A stretch of 22,647 nucleotides of DNA from a virus. Both the position numbers and the translations under genes were made by a program. Under the pieces are notes generated by a model. The model worked only from the letters and a program-made list of their open reading frames with translations, did not search any database and was not told where the DNA came from. Below, piece after piece: positions 13,587 to 21,521 of this stretch (position 1 is its first letter; each line of letters opens with the position of its first letter). Where the stretch lies: positions 1 to 22,647 of IMG/VR virus record IMGVR_UViG_3300006805_000180. One strand, written 5' to 3'.

Positions 13587-15539
13587 ATGCCAGAGATTAA
13601 AAAGCAAATACAATCACATTTACGTTCAGCAGAATTTGTACCGGGTAGTTTCAATGAAGAAAACTATACGGTAGATGTTGTTGCTGCAACCGATGCGCCT
13701 GTTTTGCAGATGAGCTGGGATGGTCCGGTAAACGAAGTGCTTTCTATGGATGCTTCCAGTGTTCGTATGAGCCGCTTAAATGCCGGGGCAAATGTGTTGG
13801 ATAACCATAACAAATATTCCAGCGTAACTACTGCAGTATTGGGTGTGGTAAAACGTGCATGGATTGCAGCAGGTAAATTGAATGCAACGATTCAGCTAAG
13901 CAAACGCGATGAACTTAAAGGCTTTATCCAGGATGTAAAAGATGGCATTGCCCGTAATATATCTGTTGGCTATCGTGTGTACCGCATGCTGATCGATGAA
14001 TCAGTAGGCGATATTCCTACAGCAACCGCAACAGATTGGGAGCCTTTCGAAATATCCTTTGTTTCTGTTCCCGCAGATTACAATTCTACAACCCGTTCAC
14101 AATCCGATTCAATTCCTACAAACGAAGTAACAATAATTCAAAATTCTAAAACACGTAATATGGCCGACGAAATTGTAATTCCAGCCGCTGCTGCCGCAGC
14201 TCCTGTAGCACCGCCACCTGCCGCTGCTGCTGAAACTACAGTGAATGTAGAAAACGAACGCAAGCTGGCAACCCAAAATGCAACCACCCGTTCAGTGGAT
14301 ATCATCGGCGCATGCCGTGCAGCCGGTTTTGATATCGATTTTGCAGAAACCCTTATTAAGGATACTGGTTTATCCATCGATGGTGCACGCGCTGCAATCA
14401 TAAACAAATTGGCAGAAAAACAATCTGCTGCACCACGTAGTGCATCAGTTGCAGTAATCGGCGATGATGAAACAGTAAAAGCACGCAACGCTGTAGAATT
14501 CGCTTTAATGCATCGTGCAGCACCTGGCCAGTTTGAAATTGGCAAACAGGATAACCCCGCCAGCGCAATGGCCGTAGCTTATCGCGGCATCAGTGTACTG
14601 GATGCAGCAGCTATTTTGCTTGAACAGCGTGGCATTAAAGTTAACAGGTACGATAAACAGGATCTCTATGCACGTAGCATGAGCACCAGCGATTTCCCCA
14701 ATCTGTTAAGCAACATTGCAAACAAATTTTTGCGCAAAGAATATACCCAAACTGCCCAAACATTTAAGGCGATTGCTACCCAGCAAAACCTGCCCGATTT
14801 TAAAGCGGCAAATGGTATTCAGTTTGGTGGTGTTGCTTCCTTCGAAGAAGTTAAAGAAGGTGCAGAATATAAATTCGGTTCTTTCACCGAAACAGTTGAT
14901 AACTGGAAGCTTTCCACCTACGGTAAACTGTTCCGCTTCACCCGCCAGATGATGATCAACGACGATCTTAATGGTTTCATCCGCGCTGCAAGGCTTATTG
15001 CAATTGGTGCAGCAAACAACGAAAGCGATATATTCTGGTCCATAATCACAAGCAATGCTAAGGTGAGCGATAATAAAGCATTATTCCATACAGATCATGG
15101 TAACCTTGCCGGTTCAGGTGCAGTGATTAGCGCAGCAACTTTAAGTGATGCACGCACTGCAATGCGCCGTCAGACTGGTTTAACCACCAAAGAAAAGATT
15201 GAAGTATATCCTAAATACCTGGTAGTTGCACCAGAACAGGAGCTTGCCGCAGATCAGATCATTTCAGTGGTTACACCAAACCAAACCAGCCAGGTGAATC
15301 CGTTCCAGGGTAGCCTTTTAAAGATCGTGGAACAAAGGCTTGCCGCAACTGCATGGTACCTGTTCGCCGATCCTGGTATGCTGGAATCATTCACTTATGG
15401 TTACTTAAACGGTAACGAAGGTTTATACACAGAAACTCAATACGGTTTCGAAGTAGATGGTGTTACAATGAAGGCCCGCCAGGACTTTGCCGCCAAAGCA
15501 TGGGATTATCGCGGTTCTTACAAAAACCCTGGCGCATAG
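13587..15539 (+). CDS. Prohead protease / major capsid protein fusion
   Basis: The 650-aa polyprotein combines the maturation protease and the capsid subunit. Residues 1-170 match the HK97 prohead protease family: ANVLDNHN (candidate catalytic H74), ARNISVGYR (candidate S126), and WEPFEISFVSVPAD (151-164). Residues about 199-215 form an alanine/proline linker. The rest (about 295-650) resembles the Mu gpT-type major capsid protein: FRFTRQMMINDDLNGF, then ALFHTDHGNLA and a C-terminal DVEG-like stretch. Fusions of this kind are a known arrangement; self-cleavage after assembly is expected. An in-frame ATG at 14160 (MADEIVIPA) sits exactly at the junction behind an A/T-rich leader-like sequence and could start a 459-aa capsid-only product. 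Confidence 0.9.
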   Translation: MPEIKKQIQSHLRSAEFVPGSFNEENYTVDVVAATDAPVLQMSWDGPVNEVLSMDASSVRMSRLNAGANVLDNHNKYSSVTTAVLGVVKRAWIAAGKLNATIQLSKRDELKGFIQDVKDGIARNISVGYRVYRMLIDESVGDIPTATATDWEPFEISFVSVPADYNSTTRSQSDSIPTNEVTIIQNSKTRNMADEIVIPAAAAAAPVAPPPAAAAETTVNVENERKLATQNATTRSVDIIGACRAAGFDIDFAETLIKDTGLSIDGARAAIINKLAEKQSAAPRSASVAVIGDDETVKARNAVEFALMHRAAPGQFEIGKQDNPASAMAVAYRGISVLDAAAILLEQRGIKVNRYDKQDLYARSMSTSDFPNLLSNIANKFLRKEYTQTAQTFKAIATQQNLPDFKAANGIQFGGVASFEEVKEGAEYKFGSFTETVDNWKLSTYGKLFRFTRQMMINDDLNGFIRAARLIAIGAANNESDIFWSIITSNAKVSDNKALFHTDHGNLAGSGAVISAATLSDARTAMRRQTGLTTKEKIEVYPKYLVVAPEQELAADQIISVVTPNQTSQVNPFQGSLLKIVEQRLAATAWYLFADPGMLESFTYGYLNGNEGLYTETQYGFEVDGVTMKARQDFAAKAWDYRGSYKNPGA

Positions 15540-15547
15540 TTTTAAAC

Positions 15548-15575
15548 CCGTCATTTCGAACGCAGTGAGAAATCT
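15548..15575. repeat. Dispersed intergenic repeat, left-half fragment
   Basis: CCGTCATTTCGAACGCAGTG followed by AGAAATCT is the first half of the repeat seen at 9738 and 12673. It lies 9 bases after the capsid stop codon. Confidence 0.65.
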
Positions 15576-15620
15576 GCTGTATTGTTTACAAAAAGTTCTT
15601 AAACAATTATAAAAAATATC

Positions 15621-15651
15621 AGCGCCTGCCACGCAGGTGGGCGCTCTTTTT
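15621..15651 (+). terminator. Candidate intrinsic terminator or attenuator after the capsid gene
   Basis: The arms AGCG and CCTGC pair with GCAGG and CGCT around the loop CAC, with a TGGG bulge. A C and then five T residues follow (15647-15651). It could reduce read-through from the capsid gene into the decoration gene that starts 14 bases later. The bulge weakens the call. Confidence 0.45.
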
Positions 15652-15664
15652 AAAAATACAAATC

Positions 15665-16231
15665 ATGGCAAAAAATCTTATAGCCTGCGGCGATGTTCTG
15701 GATTACGTAATACCAGCATCTACCACCATTACAAGTGGCGATCCTGTTCTTGTTGGTAATGTGCTCGGTGTAGCCATTACCGGAAGTGCTACCGAAGGCG
15801 ATGTGATCGCTGTGCAGGTAGAAGGTGTTTTTGAACTCACCAAACGCACACATGCAAGTAATGCTGCTTTTGCACAGGGCGATAAAGTGTATTGGGATGT
15901 ATCAGCCTCTAAAGTTGATAACACGCCCGATGGTGGCACCAATAAAGCTATTGGTTATGCTTATAAAGCTGCGGGTTCTACCGATACCACCGTTCAGGTT
16001 TCTCTTGAAGCATCTGTTGCTGGTCAGGCTGCAGTTGTTGCTGCACTAACTGATAACTCTGGTGGTTCGGCTTCTGGTACATTGGCTGCAATCACTTCTA
16101 CCACTCCGGCAGATCTTGCTGCAGTAGGTGTGCAGCTTGGTGTTATTAAAAATGCCATCGCATCACTGGCCGCTAAAAATGCAGCCGTACTTACAGCATT
16201 GAAAGATGCCGGTTTAATGGCTTCAGCTTAG
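15665..16231 (+). CDS. Capsid decoration (cement) protein, DUF2190-like, with C-terminal extension
   Basis: This 188-aa protein would bind the outside of the mature shell. Residues 1-115 have the DUF2190 pattern: an opening beta strand with CGDVLDYVIPASTTITSGDP, then VGVAI-type turns (NVLGVAITGSATEGDVIAVQ) and FAQGDKVYWD. Residues 116-188 are a separate alanine-rich extension (TDNSGGSASGTLAAI, then VIKNAIASLAAKNAAVLTAL) that is probably a helical trimerisation or surface segment. It follows the capsid gene directly, as gpD-like proteins do. Confidence 0.75.
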   Translation: MAKNLIACGDVLDYVIPASTTITSGDPVLVGNVLGVAITGSATEGDVIAVQVEGVFELTKRTHASNAAFAQGDKVYWDVSASKVDNTPDGGTNKAIGYAYKAAGSTDTTVQVSLEASVAGQAAVVAALTDNSGGSASGTLAAITSTTPADLAAVGVQLGVIKNAIASLAAKNAAVLTALKDAGLMASA

Positions 16232-16243
16232 TAACGTTCCAAC

Positions 16244-16300
16244 CGTACAAGTGTGCGACGCAACAGCAGCCTCATAGCATTCATTACGCCTGGCTAAAAA
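16244..16300. repeat. Dispersed intergenic repeat, copy 4 (reverse orientation)
   Basis: GTACAAGTGTGCGACGCAAC (from 16245), then CATTCATTACGCCTGGCTAAAAA, aligns with the inverse of 9773-9825. The palindrome core is GTGCG-A-CGCAA (16253-16263). Confidence 0.65.
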
Positions 16301-16304
16301 GTAT

Positions 16305-16649
16305 ATGGCAAACATTTTCGATACCCTGCAAAGCTCCATGATCGATACGGTTACCACCACTATGGGTTATGCAGCAAGTTGGACGCCCCTCGCCGGTGGC
16401 GATGCATTTACCGGCGCAGTTCTTTACAAAGGTCCTACTGAAAAAGAAAAACTGGCCAATGCTGATTATGATCCCGATAAACTTACACTCGAATACAAAG
16501 AGGGATTGTTTACAGGGTTGAAAGAGGCATCAGATACAAGTGCCCGTGAAGTGATCAGCATAGAAACCATAGGCGAATTTTTCATTATGTCAGTAAGTAA
16601 AAGGTGGGATGGTAAAACATACGAAGCCCGCCTGCAGGTTAAAACATAA
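16305..16649 (+). CDS. Probable head-tail connector protein
   Basis: This 114-aa protein is beta-rich: SWTPLAGGDAFTGAVLYKGP, then EYKEGLFTGLKEA, and a C-terminal VSKRWDGKTYEARL. The composition and length are like lambda gpFII-type head-tail attachment proteins. Its place between the decoration protein and the tail terminator candidate fits a neck role. The family match is weak; the call rests mostly on gene order. Confidence 0.55.
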   Translation: MANIFDTLQSSMIDTVTTTMGYAASWTPLAGGDAFTGAVLYKGPTEKEKLANADYDPDKLTLEYKEGLFTGLKEASDTSAREVISIETIGEFFIMSVSKRWDGKTYEARLQVKT

Positions 16650-16689
16650 AAGTTCTTTTACATTCTTAATTATTAATTCTTCATTCCCG

Positions 16690-17217
16690 TTGCCGTTTAA
16701 CTACTACGATATCGAAAACGAAATAGCCACCAAACTTACTGTACTATTATCAGCAGTAGCATTGGCTACGGTGCTTTTCGAAAATGAAAAAGATCGTAAA
16801 ACGGCACAGGATGCTGCGCAGAAAGATAACAAAGCATTGGTGATCGTTGCATACAATGGCAGCGATTTTCAAAACTCCAATTCGCTCAATTATCTCAACC
16901 AGGATGATAGCATGACTTTCGTTTGCAATGTTATGGCAAACAACCTGCGCAGCACTAACGGCATTCATAATGTAATCCGGCTTATTAAAAGTGCTTTACT
17001 CGGCTTTCAACCGGCAAATAGCAGCCGGCTTGTTTTAAAATCCATTGAATTCGAAAGCCGGGATAATGATACAGCAATGTGGAGTTACAATGTAAGCTTC
17101 ACCTGTAATAAAAAAGCAGTACAGGCAACTGTAGATGGCGATGATGATACTACCGCATCTGCAAACCTGGTACAAACCATTTTCGATGATAAAAGTATCA
17201 ACAACATTTCTTATTAA
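16690..17217 (+). CDS. Tail terminator candidate, Mu gp37-like (DUF1834)
   Basis: The protein has 175 aa from a TTG at 16690 (PFNYYDIENEIATKLTVLL). An ATG at 16609 would extend the frame through the end of the upstream gene and an A/T leader, so I reject it. The layout is that of Mu gp37-type proteins: an N-terminal helix, ALVIVAYNGSDFQ in the middle, and a beta-rich end (VLKSIEFESRDNDTAMWSYN). In Mu-like tails this position, just before the sheath, is taken by the protein that probably caps the tail tube. The start sits behind a TTAATTATTAATTCTTCATT leader similar to the one at 18669-18701. Confidence 0.6.
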   Translation: MPFNYYDIENEIATKLTVLLSAVALATVLFENEKDRKTAQDAAQKDNKALVIVAYNGSDFQNSNSLNYLNQDDSMTFVCNVMANNLRSTNGIHNVIRLIKSALLGFQPANSSRLVLKSIEFESRDNDTAMWSYNVSFTCNKKAVQATVDGDDDTTASANLVQTIFDDKSINNISY

Positions 17218-17234
17218 ACTACAAATTCTTTATC

Positions 17235-18656
17235 ATGGCATACTTACACGGGGTTGAAACAATCGTAAATACTACAGGTCCTGTTCCCGTTACGGTAATA
17301 AAATCCGGTGTTATCGGCCTGGTAGGTATCGCACCCATTGGCCCGCTCAATACATTAACCGCTGTTAACAATCCTGCCGATGCTGCACAGTTCGGTAGCC
17401 CGTTAACCGGCTTCAGTATTCCACAGGCTTTGGCAGCAATTTTTAAACAAGGCGCCGCATCTGTACTGGTAATAAATGTTTTCGATCCTGCAAGCTCTTC
17501 CATGTACGATCAGATAACCAACGAAGCGCAAACCGTTACAGCTGGTAAACTAAAACTGGCTTATGCGCCCACCAGTGCAGTAACCATAAAAAAAGCAGAT
17601 GGTACTACCGATACTACCCTGGTAAAAGATACCGATTACACGCTGGATGTATACGGTAATTACACGGTAATCAGCACCAATGCAGATCAGTCGAATGCAA
17701 CAATTTTAAAGTTCACTTACAAAAAATTAAAACCCGCAGGCATTACCAGCGCTGTAATTATCGGTGCCAACACCAGTGGCGTACGCACCGGCATTCAATG
17801 CTGGGAGCTTGCTAAAAATACTTTTGGTTACAATCCAAAAATTCTTATTGCACCCGGTTACAGCAGCGTTAATGCAGTGGCAACCGAATTGATCAGCAAG
17901 GCAGATGCGTTCCGTTCCATCACCCTGTTAGATGCTCCGGCAGCAACAACGGTGGCAGGTGCTATTGCCGGTCGCGGCGTTAGCGGCACCATCAATTTCA
18001 ATACTTCCGGCAAACGGGCAATGTTGCTGTACCCTTACCTTAAACAGTACGATATCGCCACCGATTCAAATGTCAATTATCCATACAGCCAGTTCATGGC
18101 CGGGGTAATCGCCGCAACTGATGCAGCAAAAGGTTACTGGTACAGCCCCAGCAATAAAGAAATTGCCGGTATCGTAGGTGCAGAGCTTAATATCAGTGCA
18201 GGCGCCAACGATGCCAATACAGATGCCAACCAGTTAAATGCTGCGGGCATCACCACTATTTTTAACACATTCGGTACAGGTATCCGCACCTGGGGCAACC
18301 GCTCAGCGGCTTATCCAACGGTTACCACGCCGGATAATTTTATAGCAGTTCAACGCACTGCAGATGTGGTACACGAAAGCCTTGAAAATGCAGCTTTGCA
18401 GTTTATTGATCTGCCCATTAACCAGGCGCTCATCGATACCATCCGCGAAACGGGTAATGCGTTTATCCGCACGTTAATTCAGCGGGGTGCATTAATCACC
18501 GGTAGCCGTATAGAATTCGATAAGGCAAAGAATACACCGGTACAAATTGCAGCGGGACAATTAACCTTCGATATTGTTTTTATGGTCCCTGTTCCTGGTG
18601 AGCGCATCACGTTCAACAGCTTTATCGATATCACATTGCTCAGCAGCCTTCAATAA
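17235..18656 (+). CDS. Contractile tail sheath protein (P2 gpFI type)
   Basis: This 473-aa protein is the subunit of the contracting outer tail cylinder. The N-terminus has the family hallmark HGVETIVNTTGPVPVTVIKS with VIGLVGIAPIGPLNTL, followed by VNNPADAAQFGS and QALAAIFKQGA. The C-terminal third has ALIDTIRETGNAFIRTLIQR and ITFNSFIDITLL. P2 gpFI is 396 aa; the extra length is in the middle, an inserted domain around residues 95-170. It establishes that the virion is a myovirus. The tube gene follows 46 bases later. Confidence 0.95.
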   Translation: MAYLHGVETIVNTTGPVPVTVIKSGVIGLVGIAPIGPLNTLTAVNNPADAAQFGSPLTGFSIPQALAAIFKQGAASVLVINVFDPASSSMYDQITNEAQTVTAGKLKLAYAPTSAVTIKKADGTTDTTLVKDTDYTLDVYGNYTVISTNADQSNATILKFTYKKLKPAGITSAVIIGANTSGVRTGIQCWELAKNTFGYNPKILIAPGYSSVNAVATELISKADAFRSITLLDAPAATTVAGAIAGRGVSGTINFNTSGKRAMLLYPYLKQYDIATDSNVNYPYSQFMAGVIAATDAAKGYWYSPSNKEIAGIVGAELNISAGANDANTDANQLNAAGITTIFNTFGTGIRTWGNRSAAYPTVTTPDNFIAVQRTADVVHESLENAALQFIDLPINQALIDTIRETGNAFIRTLIQRGALITGSRIEFDKAKNTPVQIAAGQLTFDIVFMVPVPGERITFNSFIDITLLSSLQ

Positions 18657-18664
18657 GCAGCCGG

Positions 18665-18702
18665 GTTTTAATTTTTAATTCTTAATTACTAATTCTTAAT
18701 TC
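18665..18702 (+). promoter_or_regulatory. A/T-rich leader of the tube gene
   Basis: A run built on TTAATTCTTAATTACTAATT ends directly at the ATG at 18703. A similar run (16664-16683) precedes the TTG start at 16690. I have seen such leaders before Bacteroidetes genes, where A/T-rich, unstructured upstream sequence replaces strong Shine-Dalgarno sites. Confidence 0.4.
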
Positions 18703-19218
18703 ATGCTACAGATAAACCGGGTAATAAACGCAAATGTATATGCTGATGATCTTAGTTTGCTGGGCACTGCTGAAGAAGTTGAGGCACCAAAACTCATGCA
18801 GGTAATGGCCGAGCATAAAGCACTTGGCATGGTAGGCAAAACCGAATTTCCATCGGGGTTCGATAAGATGGAAATGCGCATAAAATGGAATGCCATTTAT
18901 GCCAATGTAATGGCTAAGTTCAACAACCCGTACAAAGCAATACGCCTGCAGGTTCGTGCAAGCTTAGAGAGTTGGGAAGGTGGAGACCGTGTGGCGCAGG
19001 TACCCGTGGTTATTTATGCAACCGTACAAAGTAAAGGCATGCCAATGGGCAACTTTAAGCCCAACGATAATGTAGAGATAGAAAGCAATTTAAGCTGCAC
19101 ACATGTAAAAATGGAGATCGACGGTATTGAGATTGTGGAATTTGATGCCAGTGCAAACATCTTTAAAATAAACGGTGTAGATCAGCTTGCTGATTACCGT
19201 AACAATATCGGCGCGTAA
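18703..19218 (+). CDS. Major tail tube protein (P2 gpFII type)
   Basis: This 171-aa protein (P2 gpFII: 172) forms the inner tube through which DNA is injected. Family marks are NVYADDLSLLGTAEEVEAPK, MVGKTEFPSGFDKMEMRIKW, and the C-terminal DVEIES..CTHVKMEIDG-type segment with IDGIEIVEFDASANIFKING. It sits directly after the sheath gene, as in P2. Confidence 0.95.
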   Translation: MLQINRVINANVYADDLSLLGTAEEVEAPKLMQVMAEHKALGMVGKTEFPSGFDKMEMRIKWNAIYANVMAKFNNPYKAIRLQVRASLESWEGGDRVAQVPVVIYATVQSKGMPMGNFKPNDNVEIESNLSCTHVKMEIDGIEIVEFDASANIFKINGVDQLADYRNNIGA

Positions 19219-19228
19219 AGATTTTGGG

Positions 19229-19257
19229 GCCGTGCTATGGCCTTCCATAGCATCGGC
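19229..19257. other. Stable hairpin between tube and chaperone genes
   Basis: GCCG+TGCTATGG pairs with CCATAGCA+T+CGGC around a CCTT loop, 12 bp with one bulge. No T-run follows, so an mRNA-stability or processing element is more likely than a terminator. It is followed at once by a dispersed repeat fragment. Confidence 0.6.
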
Positions 19258-19259
19258 TC

Positions 19260-19282
19260 TTGCGTCGCACACTTGAACGTTC
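19260..19282. repeat. Dispersed intergenic repeat, right-half fragment
   Basis: TTGCGTCGCACACTTGAACG followed by TTC matches 9807-9829 (TTGCGTCGCACACTTGTACG) with one difference. It lies upstream of the chaperone gene. Confidence 0.65.
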
Positions 19283-19313
19283 GGATAATATTTCAACAAA
19301 TACCAAAACAGTT

Positions 19314-19664
19314 ATGGAACAAGATCAAGTTTTTCCAAAGCCGACATCAGACGGCTTTTGTTATTTAAACGAAGAAGATGAATTGCTCGGGATAGAAAGT
19401 AAAACCTACGAGAACGATAAAGAAGTAAAGCGGGTAATACTTTCTAAAGGCCGTAAAGCAATCATCCGCGAACTGGCAGCGTGGGAAATGGAAGATACCG
19501 GCAAGGTGGTTAAAAACGAAAAAAATGGCGATGGTACATTGATGGCCATTGCAGCCGCAGCCACTACCATCGATGATAAAAAGATCGTGTTCGAAGATGT
19601 AAAATTTATGAAGGCAAAGGATTGGACAAAAATTAAAACAGCAGTTGCCCGCCTAAATTTTTAA
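19314..19664 (+). CDS. Tail assembly chaperone, short form (P2 gpE / Mu gp41-like)
   Basis: The protein has 116 aa from the ATG at 19314; an upstream ATG at 19260 lies in the dispersed repeat and is rejected. The family core is RVILSKGRKAIIRELAAWEM, then MAIAAAATTIDDKKIVFEDV. The protein would chaperone the tape measure before tube polymerisation and is usually absent from the finished tail. It ends in a slippery sequence and is extended by frameshifting (next entry). Its place between tube and tape measure genes is the standard one. Confidence 0.85.
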   Translation: MEQDQVFPKPTSDGFCYLNEEDELLGIESKTYENDKEVKRVILSKGRKAIIRELAAWEMEDTGKVVKNEKNGDGTLMAIAAAATTIDDKKIVFEDVKFMKAKDWTKIKTAVARLNF

Positions 19665-19810
19665 TCAGCCGTGAAGATATTGCTTTCACGGCGCAATACT
19701 ACGGGCAAGATCCTCGAAAGGTTCTAAAAGAATGGACTTCAAAAGAAGTTTTTACCTGGCACAATGAAGCTGTAAAAATTCACAACAAACTGAATAATAC
19801 CAATGGATAA
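19314..19810 (+). CDS. Tail assembly chaperone, -1 frameshift product (E/E' type)
   Basis: A -1 shift at AAATTTT (19655-19661; zero-frame codons CTA AAT TTT TAA) opens a 49-codon frame (19661-19807) ending at TAA 19808-19810, giving about 165 aa. The extension reads LISREDIAFTAQYYGQDPRK, then VLKEWTSKEVFTWHNEAVKI, a helical domain expected to bind the tape measure. Its stop overlaps the tape measure start (ATG 19803) by 8 bases. This matches the gpE+E' organisation of P2 and G/GT of lambda in position, shift direction and overlap. Confidence 0.85.
19655..19692 (+). other. Programmed -1 frameshift signal
   Basis: The slippery heptamer AAATTTT (X XXY YYZ) in correct phase is followed by a 6-base spacer and a perfect 8-bp hairpin, GCCGTGAA (19668-19675) with TTCACGGC (19685-19692), with a 9-base loop. 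Heptamer, spacer length and stem are all as in known -1 signals. Confidence 0.85.
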
Positions 19811-21518
19811 AACTTTGAAAATAGCATTGATCTTAACCGCTGTAGATAAAGCTTTCAGCGTAATAGATAAATCTGTTTCCAAAGCATCTAAACGCATACA
19901 GGCATTAAACAGTTTTGGTTCTACTGCTGCTATTGTTGGCGGCGCAATAACCGGCATTGCAGGCAATTCATTACAGGCGGCAAGGGAAAACCTTGAAGCC
20001 AACCGCAGGCTGGAACAAGTATTTCGCAGTATGGGCGATGCCACCGGTGTTGCAGCAAAACAGGCAGAAGATTATGCAAGCAAATTAGAATTGCAGATCG
20101 GTGTGGAAGATGAAGTGATTATGGCAACGCAGGCAAAGATCGCAACCTTTAATAAAGTGAGCGATTCAACGGCCCGGATGGCTGGTATTTTCGACCGGGC
20201 CACACAAGCTGCATTCGATATGGCATCAGCAGGCTTTGGCGAAGCAGATCAAAACGCTGTGCAACTTGGTAAAGCCTTGCAGGATCCTGTTAATGGCATC
20301 AATGCATTGCGCCGCAGTGGTATCACATTCAGCGATGCAGAAAAGAAAAAAATCAAAATTCTTGTTGAAAGTAATAAAACTTTAGAGGCACAAAAGATCG
20401 TTTTAGCAGCAGTTGAAAAACAAGTAGGCGGTGTTGCTAAAGCTACAGCCGATCCTATACAGGTAATGCAAACAGCATGGAGCGAAGTAACTGAGGAGAT
20501 TGGTAAAAAGCTTATGCCTTATGTGCAACAATTTGCAGCCTGGCTTACTACGTTTATTCCAATGGTTATAGATTGGGTAGATGCAAACAGCAAACTTATT
20601 ACAACCATTGCGGCAGTCGGTGCGGCATTGTTGGTTGTGGGTACCGTTTCAAAAATCGTTTCTGCTATTCTTGCAACCAATCCAATTGTATTGATCATTA
20701 TGGCCATTGCTGCTGCTGCCATTTTAATTTACACTTATTGGGATCCGATTAAAGCCTGGTTCATCAATCTTTGGGATAAAGTAAAAGCCGTGTTTAACAC
20801 AGCGTGGGAATTCATTAAAAACATTTTCCTGCATTATACGCCGGTTGGGTTGGTAATAAATAACTGGTCCAAAATAACAGCCTTCTTTACCGGCCTTTGG
20901 GATAAAGTAAAACACCTTTTTGTAGCCGCATGGGAGTGGATTAAAAACATCTTCCTCAATTACACACCCGCAGGGTTGATTATTAAATATTGGGCACCCA
21001 TTACAGGCTGGTTCACTAACATGTGGGATAAAATAAAAAACATCTTCAGCAGTGCATGGGATTGGGTGATGAACCTGGGCAATAAGTTTTTTGATGCCGG
21101 TACTAACATTATTCTCAATATTTGGAATGGCATAAAATCAATGATCGATAAGCCTATTGAAGCCATTAAAGATATGGCCACTAAGATCCGTGCTTACCTG
21201 CCTTTCAGCCCGGCAAAAGAAGGTGCGTTGCGCGACTTGCATAAAGTAAAGATCGTTGAAACTATAGCAGCAACAATAAAGGCACAGCCTGCAATCAATG
21301 CCATGAAAAATGTAACCGGCGCAATAGCAGGTACGGGTGGTTTAAACAGGGCTACGCCTGTTGCCTATAACAATGGCGGCAACAATTTTACTTTTCAGTT
21401 TACATTAAACGGTGGTGCAACACAGGCAGATGCTGATATGCTCACCGATGCTTTTAATAAAAAGGTTATCAAAGTAATGAAGGAAGAAGAGGCCCGCAAA
21501 AAACGAGTAACATTTTAA
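19803..21518 (+). CDS. Tail tape measure protein
   Basis: This 571-aa protein would set tail length and be threaded through the tube into the host membrane. The N-terminal half is helical and glycine/alanine-rich (ERLEQ-type heptads, IVGGAITGIAG). Residues about 265-312 are two hydrophobic segments (AAVGAALLVVGT, IVLIIMAIAAAAILIYTY). A tryptophan-rich repeat follows, with a period of exactly 42 aa (126 bases): units start at 20739, 20865 and 20991, each with a WDK(V/I)K and AW(E/D) core; the third unit is degenerate. P2 gpT has 815 aa; using roughly 0.15 nm per residue, a tail near 85 nm is expected. It starts in overlap with the frameshift product. Confidence 0.9.
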   Translation: MDKTLKIALILTAVDKAFSVIDKSVSKASKRIQALNSFGSTAAIVGGAITGIAGNSLQAARENLEANRRLEQVFRSMGDATGVAAKQAEDYASKLELQIGVEDEVIMATQAKIATFNKVSDSTARMAGIFDRATQAAFDMASAGFGEADQNAVQLGKALQDPVNGINALRRSGITFSDAEKKKIKILVESNKTLEAQKIVLAAVEKQVGGVAKATADPIQVMQTAWSEVTEEIGKKLMPYVQQFAAWLTTFIPMVIDWVDANSKLITTIAAVGAALLVVGTVSKIVSAILATNPIVLIIMAIAAAAILIYTYWDPIKAWFINLWDKVKAVFNTAWEFIKNIFLHYTPVGLVINNWSKITAFFTGLWDKVKHLFVAAWEWIKNIFLNYTPAGLIIKYWAPITGWFTNMWDKIKNIFSSAWDWVMNLGNKFFDAGTNIILNIWNGIKSMIDKPIEAIKDMATKIRAYLPFSPAKEGALRDLHKVKIVETIAATIKAQPAINAMKNVTGAIAGTGGLNRATPVAYNNGGNNFTFQFTLNGGATQADADMLTDAFNKKVIKVMKEEEARKKRVTF

Positions 21519-21521
21519 ACT

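Noticed and set aside
14138-14545. 135-codon reverse-strand frame in the capsid gene
   Set aside because: It is a shadow of the alanine-rich coding strand with no protein-like features. Every supported gene is on the + strand.
16609-16689. Upstream ATG for the Mu gp37-like gene
   Set aside because: It lies in the end of the preceding gene and an A/T-rich leader. The family-like protein begins at the TTG at 16690.
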